In this document: piece after piece, positions 26,105 through 36,500 of the stretch
Layout of the letters: every line of letters starts with the position of its first letter
Numbering within the stretch: position 1 is the stretch's first letter
Assembly: GCA_036571765.1 (NCBI GenBank)
Contig: BROE01000022.1
Coordinates: forward strand, 10,579,472 to 10,643,471
DNA: 64,000 nucleotides
Direction: 5' to 3'
Source of the DNA: Plecoglossus altivelis
Taxonomy: Eukaryota; Chordata; Actinopteri; Osmeriformes; Plecoglossidae
Notes under the pieces: generated by a model
Seen by the model: the letters and a program-made list of their open reading frames with translations, nothing else
Told to the model about the DNA's origin: nothing
Databases searched by the model: none
Made by a program: the position numbers and the translations under genes

Positions 26105-26949
26105 TTTCAGTTTTAATTAACAATATCGTCTCTGGTAGCTGTATTAAATACATTGTTTTATTGTCCAGTTTTCCAAGTAAATTATGATTTAAGTTCACAT
26201 TTGTTAGAAGCATGAAACCAGCAGTCAACAATTGTCCAAATCTGAATCTCTCCATAGAAGCTTTTTGATACCAAAGCAATATAATTTGGAGCAGTCATTA
26301 TTTACATAAAATACAAAAATATATTTCACAAAAAAGTATTACTGATAAATGTACAATAACCAGTTCTATAAAAATTACAAATATACTTCTATAAAAAAGC
26401 TATTTTTAAATACTCTTCCAGCTCAAGTTTTGATTAAAGTAGCACAGCCCTGTGTGTGTTAGTGAGGGAGCAGATATTGTCACAATGACTGTTAATGACA
26501 TCCTCTGCTTTCCTTCTCTCCTTTGCTATCCTGCGTTACCATTTCACCACAGGTGTTCCTCTTGAATTGTTGAATTATTCAGAACACCTTGAGTATTCTG
26601 TCTGCATACAAACTAATGCTGCCATAGTGCTTAGGGGAGAAGGGAAGGGGGGAGGAGAAAGGTAAGTAGGGAGGAGGGGAGGAGGGGAACAGGAGAAGAG
26701 GCAATCCTGACAGGACAGTGATTTGGACTACAGGAGATGACCTTCAGCCTTTGCATGTGGGATTCAGAGTTATATGGTCACCATGGCAGCTGCTGTGCCA
26801 GATCCAGCTGTATCAGGGTGAGAAGGAGGGGATTTGGGTGGCTGGCAGAGGGTGGGGGTGTTGGGGGTGGGGAGTGTGAAGTCCAGACAGATGCCCCCAC
26901 TCCCTCATGGCTCCACTCCAAGACGGGTCTGTGTGTTCTCGGCTCCGTG

Positions 26950-28245
26950 TCACATGCCTGTAGACAGACAGACAGACTAGTGGTTAGTTGTGGACTCACT
27001 GTCTCTCTCCTTGTCAGAGTCCAGCTCTATTCTAGGCAGGGTTTTTACTGTTCAGTCATCGTAAACACCGCAGCCCCAATAAAGGCCTGACTGATGGGTG
27101 ACTGACTGACTGCTTCAGATTTGACAGGGACAGGCTGTCACTGGGGGACACTTACCTAACACAGAAACATGTGCAATCTCTTTCATGCTGATACACTTCA
27201 TATGCATTACCAATCCCAATCCCATCCCACTTTTACTGTAACATATCATTCCAGGTTGTCTGCGTGCACACATTCCAGCACATGTGATACAAGTTCTAAC
27301 ACCCTGCAGTGCTGTCATAAAGAAGTGGTCCAAAACAAATAAACTGTGCTATGTTGGTCTGTACCCACAGCATTCTAGAGACTACTGCTTACGCTGCTGC
27401 ATGGGCTGCAATAGGTTGGTAACTGTGTGTGTGTGTGTGTGTGTCTGTCAAGACTTAACAACATGTCTGACAGCTGAGTTGGATATGTTCCCTTTCCCTC
27501 CATGGTGCCCCTGCACGCCATAGGATCCCCCCGGACCAGCCCCCCGGACCAGCCCCCGGACCAGCCCCCCGGACCAGCCCCCCGGCCCCATAGTCTTAGC
27601 CCCAAGCCCAATAACCCTCTCTACAGTGAACCACTTAAGGTTTCCTAGAACCAGTCAAGTGGGACAGCCGTCACATCTCTTTAGGACCGGTCGTTAGCAT
27701 AGCTGGCACTGCAAAGAACAAGCACGCCTGGCGATCCTGTCCAATGGGCAGTGCCAGGGGGGGTAGGTGGTCATTTATCACGGAGCGGACAGCTTGGTGG
27801 CATTCATACTTACTCGCTAATGTTTTGTCAAGGTCGGCGATGAAGTCCTCCAGTTCTTTAGTGTCTCCCAGTTTGGCTGCAAGTACAACAAAGTTATTCA
27901 AAGTTGCTACTAGGTCACCATTATCATCAGTCAAACAGAGAAAAACTTTGCAAATGCATGGTCAAATAGAGACCTGAATTGTTTGCGCGCGTGTGTCGGT
28001 GTGTGTCGGTGCATGTCTGAGCGATTGCGTGAGGATATATGCGTGTGAGCATGTAAGAGCCTCATCTGTGTCGTAGCCGTGACGATCGCCAAGCGGAGCT
28101 CACCTTTGGGTGACATGAGAGTGGGAGAGGTGGGGGAGGGGGAAAAGACGGTGGGGGAGTTGAGCCTCTCATCGCTGAAGCTGAAACTGTTTCTGTTAAG
28201 GGACTCTGCACCTGAGGAGGGAGAGAGAGAGAGAGAGAGAGAAAG

Positions 28246-28285
<40 letters not shown>

Positions 28286-29568
28286 GGGAGGAAGGGGGAA
28301 AGATAAATACTCATTTAGAAACTATTCAGCCCGTTTCGGGGTCGACTGCAAGGTTTATTTCTCCAGGCGTTGGGTGTTTTGTCACAGAAACACGTGCGGC
28401 AGGTTATCTGTGTCAATGGAGCAGGATGGAGGGGTGTAGTTGACGCATACCCTCCTAATAACAACCTTACTGTTTTCCACACACGCACGCGCTCCACTTT
28501 GAGTCAAAACTATTTGTGTCCCCTTTCTTCTACCTGGAAGTGGCATTTTGGTCTTGGTCATGTGTCATTGGAAAAGATATAAATTCTAGAGTTTTCAGAG
28601 TTAGATTGACACATTTTGAGAGGCGAGACAGCACCTCCTCCTCTTCTGGTCGTCAGTTTGGTTCTAAACATATACAACTCTGGGTCTTTCCTTCTGTTGG
28701 TCCCTCACTCCCTCCTCTCCTCTCTACCAGAGAGATACTGGATCGTTGCATGAGTGACATAATGAACACTTTGATTCAGCCAAATCACAGTTCGAGCACC
28801 CACGCAGCAAGACACGTTCTGTTGTTTTAAAGTCCCGGTAAAAAAAGCAACGGCGGACGAAGACTTCACATAAGAGAAGCGACGTGTAAAATGAGAGGAG
28901 TTTGATCTCAGCCCAGATTGTCCTGCTGTCTGAAGACGGCTTCTCTGACGTGGCTCAATGCTAAACGTCTCCATCAACCGAATAAATGAAAGAATGCGAT
29001 TGTATGCTGCCGGTCAGTTGGGTTCGAGAGTGAAAAGAGAGTGTGCGTGGAGTAAAGACAGATTATCCAGAGACAGATAGTCTCTTTTGGCCTCCCTCCC
29101 ACCCACCCACCCACCCCCACCTGCCTCTATCTCTCCCCCTTTGTGCTGAACGACTGCCAGAGTGCTTCTGATGTATATCACTTACCTACAGTGGTCTTAG
29201 CCTCTGACGACCTTAACTGCTGTCGTCCGCGCATGCATACAAACAGACACGCGCACCCTGCAGCCACATACACGCACCCTGCAGCCACACGCGCACTCCC
29301 TGCAGCCACGGTGTGTGATGATAAGCATCAGTGTTTGCCTTGGAAGGAGAAACCTCTCATTTTTCAGGCAGACAGTGGCTTTCAGCCGGCGTGCTGGCCA
29401 CGCTAGCTGGTCTGCAGGGCCGCTCCCCCACCTCACTATCTCCCCCCCCATCTCTCCCGCTATCTCTCCCCCTTGCTCTCAACCCTATCTCTGTCACTGT
29501 CTCTCTCGCTGTCTCTATTCGCTCCAACCGTCTCTCACTCTGTCTGTCTCAGTCTTTCCTCTCACTCT

Positions 29569-29617
<49 letters not shown>

Positions 29618-30138
29618 ACACACAAACTTACATTGGTGAGCATATCTAAGACTTCAGCACTGTGCGTCCTTTACCCCTTCAGCCATCCGTCCATCCATCA
29701 TCAACACAATAGCTTCATTTTGCATGGGTCTAGAAGCCTCCTCAATGGACTGCCATGGAGAGGACAGGCCTCACACAGGAATTTGATCTGCCTTGCTCCT
29801 CGCCCACAACCACTCTCATTATTCTCAGCCACATATCACATAGTGCAACGGTTTTTCCCCTGGGTAATCTCTGCAGTACTCCTTGACTGCATTGCGTGTG
29901 TTTTATTGCCGTTATTTAGATTTTTAACCCTGTGTGGAACATGTGAAACGACATCATAAACACATGGCCCTCGATTTCTTTTCTTCTAATTATTTCTTTT
30001 GTATGGCTTTATCGGACAGAGGCAATTAGATATGGACAGGGCGTATTTGTGCGTGTGTGAGAGACGGAGAGAGAGAGAGAGAAAGAGAGAGAAAGACAAA
30101 GAGAGAGAGAGAGGTAGGCAGAGGAGCGACACAGAGAC

Positions 30139-30182
<44 letters not shown>

Positions 30183-30759
30183 TGGTTGGTTTGCACCCCT
30201 ACCCAGTGAGCTGGGGTACTCTAAATATCACCCAAATTTTTTAGCTATTATCAAATGACGTAACCTTTAAACAAAATGGGTGCGATTATATTTTGAGCAC
30301 AGTTCCTGATGGAACAGACACTTAAACCTTAAACTATTCAGCAGTCCCAGGATTTGAGGAACATGCAGGACTCTGCAGCACTCTTCACATCTTCCCTTGG
30401 AGACCCCAGCCCACTCACATGTGGCTGGGAAATTAAAGCACTGTCCACAGGGGGGACCGACAGAGCAGATACGTGTGTGACTGTGTGTCTGCGTGGGTGG
30501 GTGTGTGAGACTGTTGGTTAGTGAATGAGGCCCAGAGTCAGTTTCACTGTATGGAATGGTAATACACATTCTGTGGACCAGGAAACTTCATGTTGTAACT
30601 TCATGACAATAAAACCACAGAGTCATGGCAGGCTTTCATATGGGGGCTCGTTAGCCAAGTATGCCACTGTAGTTAACCCCAAGATCTCTAGACACAGATC
30701 AAGCCTGTGTGCATTTCTATGGAAGTGTCCATTATGTGTGTCCGTGTGTGCGAGTGTCC

Positions 30760-30803
<44 letters not shown>

Positions 30804-30824
30804 CCTTGTGTGTGTGAGTGTCCT

Positions 30825-30859
<35 letters not shown>

Positions 30860-31615
30860 GCCCGCCCCTGTTTAGCTCTCCAGCAGACCTTTACAAAGAT
30901 ACCTTCCTGCTGACGTTGTAAGTTTCCCGCTATCTGAACATCGTACTCATGAAAAGAGATGCACTCTAGATACTACTGGTAAGTTTGCTACGGGAAAGTA
31001 GCGCTGCCAATCCGATGCCACCTGTTATTAGTCCTACTATTCACACTTAACCCTAAAATATTTCTGGGAACCTGATATTGGATGATAAGCCCAGAAAGGG
31101 AAAGTTTGCTTACTTTCCGAGTCGCTGATGCCACTGTCACTGACGCTCGCGCTGCTTCTTCTCTTCATGGTCTTCAGATGCTCGTCGTATCTAAAGTGCC
31201 TCTTCTCCACCGGTGACGTGAAATCCTCGATCACTGCGTCAAACTCACCGAGCACATCACTCAGATCGTCCTGCTCAGCAAAATTGCCTGAAATGAAAAA
31301 GAAACAGGTCAAGAAATAGTGTAGTGTATACCAATAGTTTAGGTTATCATTTCTTTTTTAGATATGGTGCATTAATCTGTAATAAAAAAAGGCGGATGGC
31401 ATATTGTATGTCCTGCTCAATTAAGAAAATGTTAAAACCTACAAGAAATTCGAATAGGTAGTTCTGTGTAAAAACAAACAAACCCAACAACATGAAATTA
31501 TGTCTCGGAAGTTATTCCCACAACTGTTTCGTGTTCACTGTCCACGCTTTATCACAAATATGATAAGACTTTAAAACTTACCTTTGCCTCGAGTCTTCAG
31601 TTTAGGAGACTTCAT
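26950..31615 (-). CDS. rgcc: rgcc: regulator of cell cycle RGCC (RGC-32), complete
   Basis: RGCC is a small vertebrate protein reported to bind and modulate CDK1/cyclin B and to act downstream of complement, p53 and TGF-beta signalling. Exons on the - strand: 31615-31582, 31287-31114, 28211-28104, 27876-27814, 26957-26950, giving 128 codons with matching phases and GT-AG borders. Start MKSPKLKTRGK; conserved blocks DDLSDVLGEFDAVIEDF, MKRRSSASVSDSGISDSES, RNSFSFSDERLNSP and KLGDTKELEDFIADLDKTLA. The last exon supplies only the end of a Ser codon, ATG and TGA, giving the family C-terminus LASM. Reading through the fourth exon instead adds about 45 unrelated residues, which argues for the tiny fifth exon. 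Serine 103 in MSPK occupies the position of the human CDK1-site threonine. Human RGCC is 137 aa. Confidence 0.96.
27527..27590. repeat. Short CCGGACCAGCCCC tandem repeat
   Basis: Four to five copies of a GGACCAGCCCCCC-like unit of 14-16 bp, differing in the length of the C run. It lies in the last rgcc intron. Confidence 0.85.
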
Positions 31616-31787
31616 AGCTGTTTCTCTATTAATGTTGTTGATTTTTATTCAGGTTTATCCAATATTCAATCGAAGATCAAATAAATCTCCGTTATGTCCA
31701 AGGATACAATCCCTCTTATATTTAGCAGGTCTTGACTTCAAAACAGTGCCTCTAAACTGAACCCTCCCGCGTTGCAGGACGTCTGTT

Positions 31788-31818
31788 TTTAAATATCCAG
31801 TGCGTGGCGGGGGCGGTG
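31788..31818 (-). promoter_or_regulatory. rgcc core promoter candidate (GC box plus TATA-like box)
   Basis: On the - strand a GC-box sequence (CACCGCCCCC, top-strand 31808-31818) is followed by ATATTTAAA (top-strand 31788-31796). A start site 25-30 bp further on would lie near 31760, giving a 5' UTR of about 145 bp before the ATG at 31615. Spacing and order fit a TATA-type inducible promoter; the start site is inferred. Confidence 0.5.
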
Positions 31819-32455
31819 ACAAGTGAGAGGCGAAAAAGAGAGGAAGAGAAATATATAGAGAGATGCAGGTGTCCGTGACCGTTTAAGCTACTTTATCATT
31901 GAGCGGTCCATACTTCTGGGTACAGTTACAGTCGCTGGCGTCATCTTATTAAAAGCATGTTTGTAAACAACTTGTGTGTCACTTAGCGGGCATACATGTC
32001 ATGATGAGTTATTAATATCATTGACCTTGAGGTCTCCATCTTCTATTGCCGGGCAGATTCTGACAGAATGGGGCCAGACTTGGGTCAAAGTGACATTGAT
32101 AGCCCAGGCTCACTCATTATTGGAAAAGGTAGTTGCAGTTTCTTAGATAACTTATTTTTCAACTTTGAAAGTAAAATATGTATTCATAAAGCCATACCCA
32201 TCAATTTATCAGTTTAATTTTCTGTCAGTAGAGTCTAATTATTCAGTTAATGATTGTTTATCATTATCAATAGTCTACCCAAAGCTGCCTTGATGTCACA
32301 GTACATGAGTATTTGTGCCCTAACATAAGGAAAGGGCGCCATCTGGTGTTTGAAGATAGGTAGAGTTGTTCCATGTTCACTTCCAAGACAAACGATTTCA
32401 CTTATAATCTCTTCAACAGGGCTGGACACTGCTTGTGGAAATCTGGTGAATGCAT

Positions 32456-32498
<43 letters not shown>

Positions 32499-32603
32499 TG
32501 TGTGTGTGTGTAACGGACCAACTCCTGTGGAGACTTTCACACCTCCCATGGCCAGTCAAATTCAAGCCAGAGTGTGTTTGCAGCTGCACGTGTGTGCTGA
32601 CTC

Positions 32604-32691
32604 AAGGTCCAGAAGGTGCTCGATGAAGGTCCAGAAGGTGCTTGATGAAGGTCCAGAAGGTGCTTGATGAAGGTCCAGAAGGTGCTTGATG
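32604..32691. repeat. 22-bp tandem repeat, four copies
   Basis: The unit AAGGTCCAGAAGGTGCTTGA plus TG starts at 32604, 32626, 32648 and 32670. The first copy differs by one base (CTCGATG) and the others are identical, so the array is young. A truncated fifth unit starts at 32692. It lies between the rgcc promoter and the f5 3' end. Confidence 0.95.
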
Positions 32692-32813
32692 AAGGCACAG
32701 CCGTCTGTTGGAGACGGGCTAAGGCTGACACCTTAGGCCCAGGACCTGGACACTGCTGCTGTTCACACGCCTCCCCGACAGGTGGTGTATGCGTCTCCTC
32801 TGCTCTCCTCTTG

Positions 32814-32816
<3 letters not shown>

Positions 32817-32860
<44 letters not shown>

Positions 32861-32861
32861 A

Positions 32862-32897
<36 letters not shown>
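32817..32897. repeat. (CT)n microsatellite
   Basis: An 80-bp CT run broken by CTTTCT and CGATCACT, downstream of f5. It underlies the Ser/Leu and Arg/Glu repeat frames. Confidence 0.9.
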
Positions 32898-32898
<1 letters not shown>

Positions 32899-33055
32899 GA
32901 TTGTTCTCTGGGTCTCTCTCCCCTCTTTTTTTAAATCTCCCGCTGCCTTTATGTATTTCTTTCCCTCTCCTTTCTCTGTTTCTATGGTGACCTCATACCA
33001 CACTGCTGAACTGGTCATTTCATGTTCATGACCGACAAATGAGAATTAAAAGTAT

Positions 33056-33061
33056 TTTATT
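33056..33061 (-). terminator. f5 poly(A) signal AATAAA (- strand)
   Basis: AATAAA on the - strand about 460 bp past the f5 stop codon (33522-33520). It is the first perfect hexamer I see downstream and would give a 3' UTR of about 480 nt. Confidence 0.55.
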
Positions 33062-33519
33062 GATAAGTACGATATATTAACATGAATCTTCAATTATGAT
33101 ACAAAACAGTTACATATTAAGATAAACAAATATGATTTCATAATCTATTAATCTCTGGTTCCAAGGTCCATATTGTGCACGCTTTCAGGCACATCTACTG
33201 CTGAGGAACATTTTTGGCAACATGGACGGACAAATGTAGGGTAACACAATAAGGAAAAACATCGAACGGACCGTTTAATGTGTTTGCAGCGAATTCACCG
33301 CTGATATTACACACCGATAATAATTGTCACGCTGCCACGAAGATTCCTCCAAACTACTCTCTGAGTTTCAACGGCAATCTATTCCTTAAGATAGCACCTG
33401 CATCTTTGTTTTGTCTGTCTGTGCATCTGTCTAGGTCTCGGTGTGTGAGTAAACTTGTGCCCGTGTGTGCCACTGAGCTTGTGTGTATGTATGTGTGTGG
33501 CCATTTGCACGCGTGTGTT

Positions 33520-36500
33520 TCACTCAAAGTCGCAGCCCAGCAGCTCCACCCTCATGGTGATGGAGCTCCTCCACGTCTGGGGTTTGATTCGGACGAAGCG
33601 AGAGAAGATGGGAGGGTAGATGTAGTTCTTCACGTGGCCATTGTTGTCTGTGTTTCCGGGGAACACCTGCAGGTGGCAGCACACCACAGAGACTATTCAT
33701 TTACTGGCAATACTGTAGCAAGAAACTCTGTTGAACAGGAATTCCCACTGAAATACTTAGGGGTAACTTTGGTTGAAGAAAAATCAATTCATCTTGCGTT
33801 GATAATACAGTCAGTCGAGTCTGTATTCGTTGCTGTTCAGCGTCGCTCTTTGACTTAAAGAACGTCAGTTACGCTGGTAATATATACGGGTGAGTCAAAG
33901 CACGCCTAGACTCCCAGAGCAGTACCTTACCTTAGAGGGATAGTCCGCATCGTCCGTGTACTGGGTCCAGACTATTCCGTCATCACTGTACTCCAGAGAG
34001 TAGGCGCTGACGAACATCTCCTTGCCTAGAGCCTTGGCTCCCTGAGTGATGATCCCTGTGATCTTCTTGACCTGGGCCAGCTGGATCTGCAGCCACTCCC
34101 CTCCCTCGTTGAACTGTAAGATGAAGGAGAGAGGCGGGTGATGCGAGGGGAAGGGGATGTTCCTGGTGGAGTACATACTGTACATGCAATGCATGTGTGC
34201 CTGTGTGTCTAATGCATTTCTCTGTGATTCTCGGGGTTTTCAAATGGGTGTTTTAGGTTTATTTGTGATTTGTAACGAGTAGACATACAGGCACATTCGA
34301 TTTCTCTTTCATGTCCTTTTCAACTGTTTACGTGTAATAAGGACACCAATAAAGTAAAGACCAATACAGTTTGATTTGATTTCCTAGCAGTCAAAGTCGC
34401 ATACGGTTCTACATCTTAATTTCTACATGACACTTTTCTAAACCTACTTAGAAATGCATGCAAAAAAACAAGAAAAGCCCACAACAGTAAAAATGTACAT
34501 AAAGTATTCCAATAAAGTTGATTTGAATTGAGCATGTACCTCCTATGTGAAAGTGCAAACTCCACTGGTGTTCTATGTACACTAGTGATGATGTGACACT
34601 TGTGTGGGTGGGATGGACTTGGCAGGGTCCAGAGTTCTGTGCCTGTGTACTGTACCTTTGCCTGCCATGCGTTGATGGTGCCCTGGTTATTGAGACGAGC
34701 AAGAGAAGGGATCCATTTTCCAGAGTACCAGCTTGAAGCTGTGGAGCTGGCAGTGATGCGATGATCCTCAATCAGTCTATTTTCCATGCCCAGGGGCACA
34801 GAACAACCTGGCATAGGGGTGACAAAAGTAACAATTAGTCATACCCTGCTCTTTCTTTAATTTTTCCTTTGTCCCTCCCTCCCTCCCTCTCTCCCTCTCC
34901 CTCTCCCTCTCCCTCTCTCTCTCTCTCTCTCCCTCTCTCTCTCTCTCCCTCTCACCATCAAGCTGACAGCCGTAGAACTCCATCCGTAACGTGGGCATGT
35001 TGTAGTAGCTTAGAGGGTGGAGTCTCACGTACCGGCCAATTAGAGGGGGGAAGAAGGTGTTGACCTTTGCTTCGTGAGCTTCCCGGTTACCTGTGAATGT
35101 CTGAGAGAGAAAGAAAGAGAAATGCCGGAATAAGGAAAGGAAAATGCTTGTGTGCAGTTTACATTTACTTTTAAGGAGGCATACCAATTATTCTATATTC
35201 ATGTCAAATCTGTCAAATCCCTCTCCTAAACAACCTAAACTCTCTGTTTTTCTACTGTTCTAGATGACTAGGCTGGAGCATGGTCCCTCACCATCATCAG
35301 GTATTCGTTGCTGTCTCCCTTGTAATAGATCCACTTCTTGCGATCGGTGCTGTAGGAGATGGTGTAGTTGAGGACGTACTGGGACCGGAACATCTCCTTG
35401 GCTCCCTGCGTGGCCACCTGGCTGACCACCACTGACCTCTGGAAGTCCACCTGAGGGGAGAGGAGAACAGGAGGGTCAGAGATGGGAATTGGGACACATG
35501 TCATACAGGCAAACACATATAAACACACACACACACGCAGACACACACACACATACATACATACATACATACATACATACATACATACATACATACATAC
35601 ATACATACTACATACATACATACATACATACATACATACATACATACATACATACATACATACATACATACATACATACATGTATGGTTTCCTGGTACCT
35701 GTATCCAGCTGCCTGCCTTATCTGTGCTCCATGCGTTTAACTTGCCCTGGTTGTTGAGTCTGGCTAGAGAGGGAGCCCAGTTTCCTAGGATAGGTGAGAT
35801 CAGCTGTTGGATATAGATAACTGTCAACGCCAATGGAACAACTAGACTGCATGAAGGAGGGGGTGGGGCGATACCTCTTTGGCTTGATGCTGTGATTTGT
35901 TGATCAGGAACACTCCTAGACTCAAGTCCAAGTGGATGGAAACAATCTAGAACAAACACACAGTATGTAAAGACATGTTTGTAGTGTAGTTGGCATGTCT
36001 GTAATATGTTAGAGGGTCGTACCATTATCTAAGACCAGGAAGAGAGTCTGCATCCCCAGCTGTTGGTACAGTCCAACCTCTGTCTCCAGCTGCCACAAGC
36101 CTGGCTTGGAGGGCCGCATCTCCAGCGTTGCAAAGCCCCCTGGGATGGAATATGTAACTTATCAGCCGCTTCCGTCCATGGATTCTCTGACTTTCAGATG
36201 TCTGCGCAACAGCTCACTGGTTGGTGATACTGACCAGGCAGTAGAGGGAAGACCCCCTGGCGATGTGTGTGCGTGTGCTGAATCAAGAAGGTCTGCCCAT
36301 GGAAGTGCACACTCTGCAGGTCCTGAGGGGAGCCCATGTTGATGAGGTGCCACCGCACCAGCTGGGACGTGTACATCCTCAACCCCTTCAGACTGAAGAT
36401 GATACCGTTGATGGCTGAAATTGAACAGGGTTCCACAGGAGGACGACATGACGTTACCGGAAAACACTTCCCGAGGAAGGGTTCCGCCAAGGAGGCTACG

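Noticed and set aside
35489..35757. Frames encoding repeated Ile-His-Thr-Tyr or Met-Tyr-Val-Cys
   Set aside because: Direct translation of a (CATA)n microsatellite in an f5 intron.
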